Shown here piece by piece: positions 10,744 through 19,888 of a stretch of DNA of 64,000 bases. The stretch comes from Pegethrix bostrychoides GSE-TBD4-15B (GTDB lineage Bacteria > Cyanobacteriota > Cyanobacteriia > Elainellales > Elainellaceae). The position numbers and the translations under genes are program-made. The stretch covers positions 61,835-125,834 of the forward strand of contig JAHHHV010000072.1 of the NCBI GenBank assembly GCA_019359155.1, in the 5' to 3' direction. Under the pieces are notes generated by a model. That model ran no database searches, was not told the DNA's origin, and saw only the letters and a list, made by a program, of their open reading frames with translations. Numbering within the stretch: the first letter of the stretch is position 1; each line of letters starts with the position of its first letter.

Positions 10744-10866
10744 CTAGTGAGCTGAGCCGTTGCCGTGGTAGCTGTCGGTGTCGTAGAAGCCGTTGCGGGT
10801 GCCAAAGAACAGGCAGGCCACAATAAAAATCGGTGTGAGAGCCAGCAAAATAGTTTTAACGTCCAT
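10744..10866 (-). CDS. 40-residue single-pass membrane protein
   Basis: ATG at 10866 to TAG at 10744 encodes MDVKTILLALTPIFIVACL followed by FFGTRNGFYDTDSYHGNGSAH. One hydrophobic helix (about 5-21) is followed by a short polar tail rich in Gly, Tyr, Asp and His. The size and layout match the one-helix subunits of cyanobacterial thylakoid complexes (Psb, Pet or NdhP/Q classes), but I cannot assign it to a named one. An AGAT-rich leader precedes the start. It lies between the MBL hydrolase gene and the response regulator on the same strand. Confidence 0.68.
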   Translation of the reverse strand: MDVKTILLALTPIFIVACLFFGTRNGFYDTDSYHGNGSAH

Positions 10867-11049
10867 AGATTTTTATCTGGGTTCAGTATTTAAGCTGTGC
10901 TAGTTTCGGCTCCAGGTTAAGCAGCCTAATTTGATTGTGAAGCAGAAATTTCCAGATGGGGCGGAGGTACAGCTATTCTTCAGAATTCGTTTCTTCAGAA
11001 TTCATTTTTTCAGAACTAAGTCTAGAGCGTTCAGTCTAGGTTTAGCGCG

Positions 11050-11736
11050 TTAGGTTTGGCGCACTTCTTTCACCAGATGATGCTCCAGCGCATAGCGCAC
11101 TAGCTCAGCGCGATTGCTGGTTTCGGTTTTGCGGAGCAGGCTGCTGACATATTTCTCAACGGTACGCGGGCTAATATGCAATTGGTCGCCAATTTGGCCA
11201 TTGGAATGGCCTTCAATCAGCACGTTCAGCACATCCTGCTCGCGGCAGGTGAGTCCTAGCGCCGCTGCCTGTCGCTCCGACTCTGCATCCGGCGACGAGT
11301 CGGCAACCAGACTTGGGGCTGGATCTACCGAACGCAGCCGCAGCCGCCACTCGGATTCGATGAGCTGCGCCCGCTCTAGCAGATTGCGAACCACGGCTCC
11401 TAGTTCGGCCAGCTCAAAAGGTTTGGGCAGATAGGCATCACAGCCAACCTGATAGCCGCGGATTCGGGCTTTGCTGTCGTTGCGGGCAGTCAAAAAAATC
11501 ACGGGCAGCAGCCGAAAGGCAGGCTGAAGCCGCACCTGTCGGATAAACTCGAAGCCGTCTAGCAGCGGCATGGCAATATCTGTCACAATTAAGTGCGGCT
11601 GATACTGACTCACGGTTTCCAGCGCTTTTTGGCCGTTTTCAGCCGTTATGACTCCATAGCCCTGTAGCTCTAGATAGTCGCTTACCGAAAGCCGGGTTCC
11701 TAAATCATCTTCAGCAACTAGCACAGTCAGAGGCAT
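11050..11736 (-). CDS. NarL/LuxR-family response regulator (Ycf29/Rre1-like)
   Basis: 228 residues. The N-terminal receiver has the acidic pair E9/D10/D11, phospho-acceptor D53 (LIVTDIAMP) and the conserved Lys in YLPKPFE. The C-terminal LuxR helix-turn-helix is GLTCREQDVLNVLIEGHSN followed by ISPRTVEKYVSSLLRKT. The arrangement and motifs resemble Ycf29/Rre1 of cyanobacteria and red plastids, a stress-linked regulator, but orthology needs a tree. No partner kinase is adjacent. Confidence 0.88.
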   Translation of the reverse strand: MPLTVLVAEDDLGTRLSVSDYLELQGYGVITAENGQKALETVSQYQPHLIVTDIAMPLLDGFEFIRQVRLQPAFRLLPVIFLTARNDSKARIRGYQVGCDAYLPKPFELAELGAVVRNLLERAQLIESEWRLRLRSVDPAPSLVADSSPDAESERQAAALGLTCREQDVLNVLIEGHSNGQIGDQLHISPRTVEKYVSSLLRKTETSNRAELVRYALEHHLVKEVRQT

Positions 11737-11998
11737 GAATGTCGGTGTGAGATGTCGGTGTGAATCGGTCTTAAATTCAGCCTCGTAGCAAAATAGAGTC
11801 TGCCCCTACCCAAACTATAGCGCTCAATTTCGGCATGGACAGGCCAGAAACTGCCACATCTAATATCAAGCATTTTTTTTGCAGCCGTCAGAATAGGGTC
11901 GCCTGTAACGGTAAGATAGAGCAAAAATTTATAATTCTTTAAAAAATTGAATTAATATTCTAGACCGAATTCTTTGTGTGGTGTAGGAGAGGTTAGGA

Positions 11999-13072
11999 GT
12001 GCAAGACAACTTGTCGAGCGGTCAGTCGGGAATGGGGCGGCATTACTTGGAGCCAATCCGGATTGGCGTGATCGGAGTAGGCAACATGGGGCAGCATCAT
12101 ACGCGCGTCCTCAGCCTGCTCAAAGATGTTGAGTTAGTCGGCGTTTCAGATGTTAACGTCGAGCGCGGACTCGATACGGCCAGCAAATATCGGGTCAAGT
12201 TTTTTGAAAGCTATCAGGATTTGCTGCCGCATGTGGATGCCGTCTGCGTGGCGGTTCCCACCAGGCTACACTATGCGGTGGGCATGGCCTGCCTACAAGC
12301 TGGGCGGCATGTGCTGATTGAAAAGCCGATTGCAGCCAGCATTGCCGAGGCAGAGTCGCTGGTGAATGCGGCGGCAGAATCGCACTGTATCTTGCAGGTT
12401 GGGCATATCGAGCGGTTTAATCCGGCCTTCCAAGAGCTGCATAAGGTATTGAAAACCGAGGAGCTATTGGCGCTAGAAGCCCATCGGATGAGTCCCTATT
12501 CCGATCGCGCCAACGATGTCTCGGTCGTGCTGGATCTGATGATTCACGATATTGATCTGTTGCTGGAGCTAGCGGGTTCGCCTGTGATCAAGCTCACGGC
12601 CAGCGGCAGTCGGGCGGAAAGTTCAGGCTATCTTGACTACGTGACGGCGATTTTGGGCTTTGCCAACGGTATTGTCGCCACGCTGACGGCTAGCAAGGTA
12701 ACGCACCGCAAAATTCGCCGGATTGCCGCTCACTGCAAAAATTCGCTCACCGAAGCCGATTTCCTCAACAACGAGATCTTGATTCACCGCCAAACTACCG
12801 CCAACTACCTTACCGACTATGGGCAGGTGCTCTATCGCCAAGACGGCCTGATCGAAAAAGTCTACACCAGCAACATCGAGCCGCTACACGCTGAGCTAGA
12901 GCATTTTGTCTCCTGCGTCCGGGGCGGTAATCAGCCCTCAGTCGGGGGCGAACAGGCGCTCAAGGCGCTGCGGCTCGCTAGCTCAATCGAGCAGATGGCG
13001 CTGGATGGCCGAGCTTGGCATCAGCCGGATCTGAGTGCGCTCTACCCGGATGTCTCGGCAATGGCACTCTAG
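11999..13072 (+). CDS. Gfo/Idh/MocA-family NAD(P)-dependent oxidoreductase
   Basis: 357 residues starting at a GTG behind a purine-rich TAGGAGAGG site. The N-terminal Rossmann motif is IGVIGVGNMGQHHTRVL (about 23-39). The EKP motif typical of the family is in VLIEKPIA, and the C-terminal half carries the GFO/IDH/MocA fold (LMIHDIDLLLELAG contains the usual acid/His pair). Such enzymes oxidise or reduce sugars, inositol or related alcohols, and the substrate is unknown. The N-terminal 20 residues are extra and may not be translated if a later start is used. Confidence 0.87.
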   Translation: MQDNLSSGQSGMGRHYLEPIRIGVIGVGNMGQHHTRVLSLLKDVELVGVSDVNVERGLDTASKYRVKFFESYQDLLPHVDAVCVAVPTRLHYAVGMACLQAGRHVLIEKPIAASIAEAESLVNAAAESHCILQVGHIERFNPAFQELHKVLKTEELLALEAHRMSPYSDRANDVSVVLDLMIHDIDLLLELAGSPVIKLTASGSRAESSGYLDYVTAILGFANGIVATLTASKVTHRKIRRIAAHCKNSLTEADFLNNEILIHRQTTANYLTDYGQVLYRQDGLIEKVYTSNIEPLHAELEHFVSCVRGGNQPSVGGEQALKALRLASSIEQMALDGRAWHQPDLSALYPDVSAMAL

Positions 13073-13077
13073 AGCTG

Positions 13078-14376
13078 CTAGTTAGGCGAAGCCAACCGCA
13101 GCTCAGCCTGCAAAAAATCGACAAACTGCCGTGCCGTGCGGCCTGAGCGCCCGTTGTGCCTGGTTGCCCAGGTCAGGGCGCGATCTTCAAGCTGCTCTGG
13201 CTGCAGTGGCAGGCTCGCCTGCTGCGCCAAATGCCTGATGATAGCCAGGTAGGTCTCCTGATTGGCAGGCTCAAAGGTAAGCGTCAGGCCAAACCTGTCG
13301 CTAAACGACAGCTTTTCCTGCACTGTGTCAAAGGCGTGGATTTCGTCTGCGTCGCTGGGGCGAGGCCGATCGCCAAAAAACTCGCGAATTAGATGGCGGC
13401 GGTTAGAGGTGGCGTAGAGCACCATATTCTGAGGCCGCGCTGTCATATTGCCCTCCAGCACCACCTTCAGCGCTTTGTAGGCATCGTTGTCTGCCTCAAA
13501 CGACAGATCATCCACAAAAATTACGAACTTCTGCGGCAGATGGCGCAGCTGATCGACAATCTGGGGCAGCTCATGCAGATCCGCCTTGCTGACCTCAATC
13601 AGCCGCAGCCCTTGCTGGCGATAGGTTGAGAGCAGCGCCTTCACCAACGAAGACTTGCCCGTGCCGCGACCGCCGTAGAGCAGCATATGCAGCGCCGGGT
13701 AGCCAGCCAGCAGCGCCTCTGTGTTCTGCTGGAGCGTTGCCTTCTGCGACTCGTATTCAACCAGATCGTCCAGGCGGATTGGGTCAGGATGGCTGATGCC
13801 GATCAGCTGCCCCGCCTGCCAGCGAAATGCGCCGTAAGCTGCAAACAGCCCTGTACCCATCTGCCGATAAAACGCCACTAGCTCCGGCAGTAGCGCTGCC
13901 CAATCTTCGGTTTGCTTCAGCTTTGACCAGATCGGCTGCTGGCTCAGCTCCTGTAGGGTGGCTTGCTCCGGCGCAGTTTCCCAGACTACGGGCATTACCT
14001 CCAGCCCAGACTTCTCCTGCACCCACTGGCTCAACTGCTTCCCCGTCCAGCTATAGAGATGCTGCAAAGCCCGCAGATCTTGCTGCGCGGCGGCAGTCAG
14101 TGCGGCTGAGGGGCTGGGCTGTCGCGTCAGGGCAGTCTCAGTCCGCAAAAGCTGCACCAGCAGATAGTCCTGCCAGCTCAAGCCCGTCGTCACCAAAGCC
14201 TGAAACCACTGCCCGTAGGCCAATAGACAATTGAGTGGGTTCAAATCTTCAGGTTGGAGAGCAGCCAATAGCCGCAGAAACGCCTGCCCTGCCTCGCCCT
14301 GCATCACCGCCTGATAGAGCAGCAGTGCCGCTGTCTGCCGCTGCAAAAACTGTACAGAAGCATTAAATTGCATCAC
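13078..14376 (-). CDS. DUF815-family AAA-like ATPase
   Basis: 432 residues. Walker A is YGGRGTGKSSLVKALL, followed by FVIFVDDLSFEADN (Walker B), ALKVVLEGN and LYATSNRRHLIREFF, which together are diagnostic of DUF815. The N-terminal half is helical and Gln/Leu-rich with no known motif. DUF815 ATPases are widespread in bacteria and their client is not well defined. It converges on the oxidoreductase with a 5 bp gap. Confidence 0.87.
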   Translation of the reverse strand: MMQFNASVQFLQRQTAALLLYQAVMQGEAGQAFLRLLAALQPEDLNPLNCLLAYGQWFQALVTTGLSWQDYLLVQLLRTETALTRQPSPSAALTAAAQQDLRALQHLYSWTGKQLSQWVQEKSGLEVMPVVWETAPEQATLQELSQQPIWSKLKQTEDWAALLPELVAFYRQMGTGLFAAYGAFRWQAGQLIGISHPDPIRLDDLVEYESQKATLQQNTEALLAGYPALHMLLYGGRGTGKSSLVKALLSTYRQQGLRLIEVSKADLHELPQIVDQLRHLPQKFVIFVDDLSFEADNDAYKALKVVLEGNMTARPQNMVLYATSNRRHLIREFFGDRPRPSDADEIHAFDTVQEKLSFSDRFGLTLTFEPANQETYLAIIRHLAQQASLPLQPEQLEDRALTWATRHNGRSGRTARQFVDFLQAELRLASPN

Positions 14377-14465
14377 GCTTTTTGACCAGAACCGCTTTAA
14401 ATCGCCAGCTCATTGTAGGTTTTTCTTAGCGAGACGTAGCGAGAACGCAACTGGGAGAAAAAGAT

Positions 14466-14765
14466 TTGATTACTGTAGCGGCAGTGGGATACGGAATTTT
14501 GGCGGTTGCGGGCGGCATTCTAGGCTATGTGAAAGCCGGAAGCCAGACTTCGCTGATTTCGGGGTTGGTCAGCGGCATTCTGCTGATTGTGGCCGGAATT
14601 GCTCATCAGCAGGGCACGAACTGGGGACTGCCGCTGGCGGTGGTTGTAACGGTGGCGCTGATTAGCGTGTTTGCGGTGCGCTACTTCAAAACTCGCAAAT
14701 TTATGCCATCAGGTCTGATGGTGCTGGCTGGGCTGCTGGCGATTGCCGGACTCAGCCTGCGCTAG
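14466..14765 (+). CDS. TMEM14/FAX1-like small membrane protein
   Basis: 99 residues, almost entirely hydrophobic with about four helices and glycine-rich packing (YGILAVAGGILGYVKAGSQ, ISGLVSGILLIVAG). The charged patch RYFKTRKFMPSGLM before the last helix is the TMEM14 signature. The plastid relative FAX1 exports fatty acids, so lipid transport is a reasonable but unproven idea here. The start is a TTG behind GGGAGAAA. Confidence 0.83.
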   Translation: MITVAAVGYGILAVAGGILGYVKAGSQTSLISGLVSGILLIVAGIAHQQGTNWGLPLAVVVTVALISVFAVRYFKTRKFMPSGLMVLAGLLAIAGLSLR

Positions 14766-14782
14766 TGGCTTTAAATTAGGCG

Positions 14783-15148
14783 CTAGCAGTATTGGCTGAT
14801 ATCTGCACCACAGTCGTCGGCTAGATAGCAGAGGGCGCGGAAGCGGAGCGCCACAACTTCTTCGTAGACCGGGTTGAGCTTGCAGAGCGGCGGAATGTGA
14901 AATAAAGTGCGGCCAAATAGGTTGACATCGCGCTCAAACGGGCACTGAGACGGAATTAGCCGACAGAGCCGATGCGCGAAGGCCGGACTCTCTACAGGCA
15001 GGTTGTCTAAATATCGACGGATGGGCAAAAACCAGTCGAAGCTAGGTTTAGCTGGAGCCTGTAGGCTAGATGCGGCGGCTTCAGGTTGCTCAACCCAACC
15101 CCAGCTTACAACTAGCTGCTCTTCGGTGCTGTGGTCAGATGCGTTCAT
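14783..15148 (-). CDS. Mo-dependent nitrogenase C-terminal domain protein (orphan)
   Basis: 121 residues. The C-terminal 80 match the cyanobacterial Mo-nitro_C domain: PIRRYLDNLPVESPAFAHRL, IPSQCPFERDVNLFGRTLFH, IPPLCKLNPVYEEVVALRFR and CYLADDCG. Conserved cysteines (CPFE, PLCKL, ALCYLADDC) suggest metal or redox roles. Despite the name it is found in many non-diazotrophs and no nif gene is in this window, so nitrogen fixation should not be inferred. The N-terminus is a low-complexity leader. Confidence 0.85.
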   Translation of the reverse strand: MNASDHSTEEQLVVSWGWVEQPEAAASSLQAPAKPSFDWFLPIRRYLDNLPVESPAFAHRLCRLIPSQCPFERDVNLFGRTLFHIPPLCKLNPVYEEVVALRFRALCYLADDCGADISQYC

Positions 15149-15487
15149 GGCCTCTCCTTAGTTCCTAATCAGGATAGTGGGAGTTTGTTACTGAAACATA
15201 CAGGCGCAGAATTCTGCAATTCGGAAAGAATGGCTAGCTTTAGCTAAACTTCATCCGTACAAAATCAAGCCTGCTGGTGATCGACATTGGTATTTTGCCC
15301 CATTCTTGCGCGGTGAGATTGGGTATGACTACCCAGATCTAGGGTGAGATCTCAGGACGCTTCAGAAAGATTACGGGCGAAGATTGGCAGCGGAAGGGAA
15401 GATGCATGCACAGCAAAACGCGAGACCATCTGTGTCTCGCGTTTTGCTGCTGTTAATTTGGCTAGCCAGTGACTAACGAGTAGACAA
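15149..15487. other. Intergenic region with a 50-codon start-less open frame
   Basis: Between the Mo-nitro_C and RNase J genes. On the plus strand 15195-15347 is open for 50 codons and reads protein-like (KEWLALAKLHPYKI, then KPAGDRHWYFAPFLRGEIGY) but has no ATG, GTG or TTG start, so it may be a gene remnant or chance. The terminator hairpin at 15411-15449 closes the region. Nothing else is recognised. Confidence 0.4.
15411..15449. terminator. Bidirectional hairpin terminator of rnj
   Basis: The arms 15411-15426 (cagcaaaacgcgagac) and 15434-15449 are perfect 16-bp inverted repeats around a 7-nt loop. The core GCGAGAC/GTCTCGC is flanked by AAAA and TTTT inside the stem, so either strand gives a GC stem followed by U's. 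It lies 39 bp past the rnj stop, so termination of the asd-dapA-rnj transcript is the likely role. Confidence 0.75.
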
Positions 15488-17245
15488 CTAGGAGGCTTTG
15501 GCCGAAGAGCGCTGCCTTCTGCCGGCTAGAGCCGCCGGGGGTTCAGCCGGGGGTTGCAGTAAGAAGACTACAGTTGGGTTGCTTTGCAGTTCGCGGCGCA
15601 GCATCCGGCGCAGCGAGGCTTCAATTTCGTCCTTGAGCCGATTCCAGTCAATCTCTGCGCCCGTGAGGATGGGCTGCTTCGGATCGTCCCAGCGGTCGCG
15701 CACCACAGACTCGATAGTTCTGACAATCTGCTGTTCTAGCTTTGACTTTTCGAGAGTGGTGACCACGCCGCGCAGATGCACCTCCGGTTTAGCTGCCCAC
15801 TTGCCGTTCCAACCAATCGCTGCCGCAACGGTGATGATGCCGTCTTCGGCGAGCTGCTGCCGCTCTTTCAAGACACGCTGATTCACCATGCCCGACTGAG
15901 AGGAATCCACTAGCTCAATGCCAGAAGGCACCTTGCCGACAATGCCGAAGCTGTCAGGCGTTAGCCCCACCACGTCACCGTTGTTGATGATCACCATATT
16001 TTCGGCTGGAATGCCCATGCTCTGAGCCGTCTCAGAATGCTTCACCAGCATCCGGTGCTCGCCGTGAACCGGCAGGAAGAACTTGGGTCGAGTCAGGGCA
16101 ATCATCATTTTCTGGTCTTCCTGAGCACCATGTCCCGAAACGTGGATGCCTTTGTCTTTGCCGTAGACGACCTTCGCACCCAGCATCATCAGCTTGTCGA
16201 TGGTATTGACCACCGCAATCGTATTGCCGGGAATCGGGTTGGCCGAGAAGACGACCGTATCACCCTCGCGGATTTTTACCTGCCGATGCTCGCTGTTGGC
16301 AATCCGAGTCAGCGCCGCCATGGGTTCACCCTGCGATCCGGTCGTGAGGATCAGCACGTTTTCATCCGGCACCTTGTTGAGCATGTTCAGCGGCACAAAC
16401 AGGTCGTCCTGACACTGGATATAGCCCAGATTGCGGGCATGAGCGATCACGTTCAGCATGGAGCGACCCACCACAGAAACGACGCGCCCGTTTTTCTTAG
16501 CCAAGTCGAGGATCATATTGACCCGATGCACCGAGGAGGCAAAGGTGGTGACCAGCAGCCGCCCTTTAGCCTGAGAAAACACACGATCCAGATTGGGGTA
16601 AACCGCCCGCTCAGAAGGCGTGAAGCCAGGAACTTCCGAGTTGGTCGAGTCGCTGATCAGGCAGAGCACGCCTTTCTCGCCATGCTCAGCCAAGCGCTGG
16701 AAGTCAAACAGCTCGCCATCGACAGGTGTATGGTCAATTTTGAAATCACCAGTATGGATCACCACACCGACGGGCGTATGCAGCGCCACGGTAAAGCTAT
16801 CCGCCATCGAGTGGGTGTTGCGGATATATTCCACTAAAATTGACGGGCTGATCCGCACGGTCTGACGCGGCGAGACAGTATGCAGCTTGGTGCGGTCGGA
16901 AACCCCCGCTTCGGCCAACTTATCTTTGAGCAGCGCCATCGCCAGCTTGGGGCCATAGATCACGGGAATGTCGAACTGCTTGAGATGAAATGCAATGCCA
17001 CCGATATGGTCTTCATGGCCATGTGTGACAATCATGCCGCGAATCTTGTGGCGATTTTCGCGCAGATAGGTCATGTCGGGCAGCACCACGTTAACGCCGT
17101 GCATTCCGTCGGTGGGGAAGGCCAAACCTGCATCAAGCAGCACGATCTCGTCGTTGTATTCAAAGACGCAGGTGTTTTTGCCAATTTCGTGGAGTCCGCC
17201 GAGCGGAATAATTTTGAGGGCGTTTGAAGAATCGATTTGACTCAT
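15488..17245 (-). CDS. rnj: Ribonuclease J
   Basis: 585 residues, the usual length for RNase J. The MBL metal motif is THGHEDHIGG (H75, H77, D79, H80), with HTGDFKID and the beta-CASP helicase-like segment GSQGEPMAALTRIA. VHGEHRML supplies a further metal His. The enzyme has 5'-3' exo- and endonuclease activity and is central to mRNA decay and rRNA maturation. The last 20 residues are a basic Ala/Arg/Ser tail. It is last in the order asd, dapA, rnj, a known cyanobacterial arrangement. Confidence 0.95.
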   Translation of the reverse strand: MSQIDSSNALKIIPLGGLHEIGKNTCVFEYNDEIVLLDAGLAFPTDGMHGVNVVLPDMTYLRENRHKIRGMIVTHGHEDHIGGIAFHLKQFDIPVIYGPKLAMALLKDKLAEAGVSDRTKLHTVSPRQTVRISPSILVEYIRNTHSMADSFTVALHTPVGVVIHTGDFKIDHTPVDGELFDFQRLAEHGEKGVLCLISDSTNSEVPGFTPSERAVYPNLDRVFSQAKGRLLVTTFASSVHRVNMILDLAKKNGRVVSVVGRSMLNVIAHARNLGYIQCQDDLFVPLNMLNKVPDENVLILTTGSQGEPMAALTRIANSEHRQVKIREGDTVVFSANPIPGNTIAVVNTIDKLMMLGAKVVYGKDKGIHVSGHGAQEDQKMMIALTRPKFFLPVHGEHRMLVKHSETAQSMGIPAENMVIINNGDVVGLTPDSFGIVGKVPSGIELVDSSQSGMVNQRVLKERQQLAEDGIITVAAAIGWNGKWAAKPEVHLRGVVTTLEKSKLEQQIVRTIESVVRDRWDDPKQPILTGAEIDWNRLKDEIEASLRRMLRRELQSNPTVVFLLQPPAEPPAALAGRRQRSSAKAS

Positions 17246-17284
17246 ACTTATCCTTTACTAACTGTGGTTTAAGAAATCTGTGGT

Positions 17285-17323
17285 CTTTTGTCTGAAACTT
17301 TTGTCTGAAACTTTTGCCTGAAA
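17285..17323. repeat. 13-bp tandem repeat, three copies
   Basis: The unit cttttgtctgaaa occurs at 17285-17297 and 17298-17310, with a one-base variant at 17311-17323, in the gap between dapA and rnj. It would lie in the rnj leader. No function is evident. Confidence 0.8.
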
Positions 17324-17464
17324 CCCGTTAAAGCTGCTGATCTAGGTGAGGTTTGGGATGCGCTGAAAATCGAGCGGCTTAGAGGCCAACTCACGACGGA
17401 ATAAATACCTCAATCGAATAGGCTTGTCCCGGCGAGCAGATCAGCTATTCAGTTGTCAAAAACT

Positions 17465-18358
17465 TTAAGAGCGGTTCAAAAGCTCTAGCTCTGAGAGTAC
17501 GCTATGCAAAATCTGAGTCAGATTCTCAGATTTGTCAGCCAGCGGCAATCTCGTTCCGCCCACGCTCCAGCCCTGCATTGCTAGCGCAGCTTTGACTGGG
17601 ATTGGGTTTGTCACATGGAACAATGCCTTGAACAGGGGAAATAGATCAAGATGGATTTGAGTTGCAGCTTGAGACTGCCCTTGCTCAAATGCTCTAATCA
17701 TCTGCTGAAGTCTGTCACCCACTAAATGGCTGGCGACACTTATTACGCCCTGCGCTCCAACTGCCAACATCGGCAATGTTAGGGAGTCGTCGCCTGAGTA
17801 AATGCCAAAATCATCTGGCGTTGATCTGCGAATTTGACTTACCTGATCAAGATTCCCACTTGCCTCTTTTACCGCCACAACGTTTGAGATTTCAGCAAGT
17901 CGGCTGACGGTTTCAGGAAGTAAGTTTTGGCTGGTGCGCCCCGGTACATTGTACAGAATCAGCGGCAAGTCTGGATTGGATTCCGCAATTGCTCGAAAAT
18001 GCTGATACAGACCTTCTTGGGGAGGCTTGTTGTAGTAGGGAACAACTTGCAGTGTTCCATCCAATCTTAGCCTATTTGCCTGCTCTGTGGCAGAAATTGC
18101 TTCAGCGGTAGAATTCGAGCCAGCTCCGGCCACAACTTTTGCCCGCCCCGACACGGCTTGCTGCACGGCCTGAAACAGCGCGAACTCCTCGTCCCAGCTT
18201 AGGGTCGGCGACTCTCCGGTTGTGCCGCAGATCACCAGCGTGTCGCTGCCGTGATCGGCCAGATGCGCCGCCAAAGCTTCAGCTGTCGCGTAGTCAACGC
18301 CGCCCTCTGGGTTAAATGGCGTGACCATCGCGGTCATCACACGTCCAAAAATCGTCAC
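17465..18358 (-). CDS. dapA: 4-hydroxy-tetrahydrodipicolinate synthase
   Basis: 297 residues. It condenses pyruvate with aspartate semialdehyde in lysine and peptidoglycan synthesis. The Schiff-base Lys is K164 ([10 protein letters not shown]), the catalytic Tyr is Y136 ([10 protein letters not shown]), and the pyruvate loop is [10 protein letters not shown] (44-53). It sits between asd and rnj, the two preceding pathway steps being adjacent. The 3' two-thirds of the gene (about 17465-18120) look more AT-rich by eye than its 5' end and neighbours. Confidence 0.95.
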   Translation of the reverse strand: MTIFGRVMTAMVTPFNPEGGVDYATAEALAAHLADHGSDTLVICGTTGESPTLSWDEEFALFQAVQQAVSGRAKVVAGAGSNSTAEAISATEQANRLRLDGTLQVVPYYNKPPQEGLYQHFRAIAESNPDLPLILYNVPGRTSQNLLPETVSRLAEISNVVAVKEASGNLDQVSQIRRSTPDDFGIYSGDDSLTLPMLAVGAQGVISVASHLVGDRLQQMIRAFEQGQSQAATQIHLDLFPLFKALFHVTNPIPVKAALAMQGWSVGGTRLPLADKSENLTQILHSVLSELELLNRS

Positions 18359-18500
18359 GCTTTGGGGGTTCCTCCGATGAATCCGATGAAATTGAAGCTT
18401 GTCATCGCCAAGCTGCTTCGAGCCATGATCATAAGCGTAGCGGGTTAATCTAAACGTCTAATTAAGCTTTCGAGCCTAGAGGCAGATTTCTGGAGGCAGA

Positions 18501-19556
18501 TTATTTTTGGGTTTGCCCAGCTAGGGCCGCAGAACGCAGCAAATTCTTTTCATGCAGCAATTCCGCAATCTGCACGGCGTTGAGGGCGGCTCCCTTGCGA
18601 ATTTGGTCGCCGCTCAGCCACAGCTCTAGGCCGTTGGGATGCGAGATATCTTGGCGAATCCGCCCGACAAACACCTCATCTGCACCGCTGGCCTCAACCG
18701 GCATTGGGAAATGGTTGGCCTGCCAGTCTTCTACAAGCTTCACGCCCGGAGCCTTGCTCAAAATCTCGCGAGCCTGCGCTACATCAAACGGAGCCGCAAA
18801 CTCTAGATTAATCGCCTCCGAGTGGGCACGCAGCACCGGAACTCTAACACAGGTTGCAGTGACGCGCAGATCAGGCTGACCAAAAATTTTGCGGGTTTCC
18901 TGCACCATTTTCATTTCTTCTTCGCAGTAGCCTAGCTCGTTGAGCGGCGAATTATGCGGAAACACGTTGAAGGCAATCTGGTGCGGAAAGATTTCTGGCA
19001 CAGCTGGCTGGCCTTGTAGTACCGCCATCGACTGGGTTTTGGCCTCTTCCATTGCCCGCGCTCCGGCTCCGCTAGCCGCCTGATAGGTGGCCACCACAAT
19101 ACGCTGAACGGGCTGGAAACGATGCAGCGGATAGACTGCCACTGCCATCACAATCGTTGAGCAGTTGGGGTTGGCGATGATGCCGCGATGGTTGGCGGCA
19201 GCTTCTGGATTGATCTCTGGCACAATCAGCGGCACGTCTGCATCCATCCGAAAGGCGCTGGAATTGTCGATCATCACGGCTCCGGCAGCCACGATTTCTT
19301 TTGCCCAAGCTTTGGAAATTGAGCCTCCGGCTGAGGCCAGCACCAGATCGATGCCCGCAAACGCTCCGGATTCAACTGTCTCTACGGTCAGCTTTTCGCC
19401 CTGAAACTCTAGCTTCTGTCCGGCTGAGCGCCCAGAGGCCAATAGCTTGAGTTCGGCAATCGGAAACTGGCGTTCGGCTAAGAGCTGAAGCAGTTCGGTA
19501 CCGACTGCGCCAGTTGCGCCCAGAATAGCAATGCGGTATGAACGGGACACTGACAC
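18501..19556 (-). CDS. asd: Aspartate-semialdehyde dehydrogenase
   Basis: About 351 residues from a GTG at 19556. A TTG six codons upstream (19574) is an alternative start, and GGAGGT-like sites fit either. The nucleotide motif is ILGATGAVGTELL, the catalytic Cys is in NPNCSTIVM, and GAGARAMEE and the substrate-binding C-terminal half are present. It reduces aspartyl phosphate to the semialdehyde used by DapA, encoded next to it. It is divergent from tig. Confidence 0.94.
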   Translation of the reverse strand: MSVSRSYRIAILGATGAVGTELLQLLAERQFPIAELKLLASGRSAGQKLEFQGEKLTVETVESGAFAGIDLVLASAGGSISKAWAKEIVAAGAVMIDNSSAFRMDADVPLIVPEINPEAAANHRGIIANPNCSTIVMAVAVYPLHRFQPVQRIVVATYQAASGAGARAMEEAKTQSMAVLQGQPAVPEIFPHQIAFNVFPHNSPLNELGYCEEEMKMVQETRKIFGQPDLRVTATCVRVPVLRAHSEAINLEFAAPFDVAQAREILSKAPGVKLVEDWQANHFPMPVEASGADEVFVGRIRQDISHPNGLELWLSGDQIRKGAALNAVQIAELLHEKNLLRSAALAGQTQK

Positions 19557-19574
19557 CTCCAATTCTACCTCCAA

Positions 19575-19888
19575 CTTCCTCCAGATTTCCTCGTCGGCGC
19601 GGCTTGCACGCTGAGTGATCTGAAGCTTATCACAACGGTACAGCTGCTTTAGCAGAGGATTTAAGCTGAGCCGTCAGCCTGCAATTCGGCAGATAAATCG
19701 AGCTTTGATCCATTCAACGCCAGCATCCTGGAGCAGAATCGGCTACCATAGCTTATTGCGGTAGCGCTAAGTATCTAAATTCTAGAAATTAGAAATTTTA
19801 GAAATCCTAGTATCTAGCGTTAGGGTTTTGCCCTCTGCCAATTGCCGAACCGCTAAAAAAGAGCCACGAAAGCGCTGCGAGAATTGTA
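19575..19888. promoter_or_regulatory. Divergent asd/tig intergenic region
   Basis: About 314 bp between two divergent transcripts, so it must hold both promoters. I see an AT-rich tract with overlapping copies of TAGAAAT (about 19778-19815) but no convincing -35/-10 pair and no known operator. Confidence 0.4.

Noticed and set aside
14783..15148. Nitrogenase gene
   Set aside because: Only the Mo-nitro_C domain; no nif structural gene in the window.
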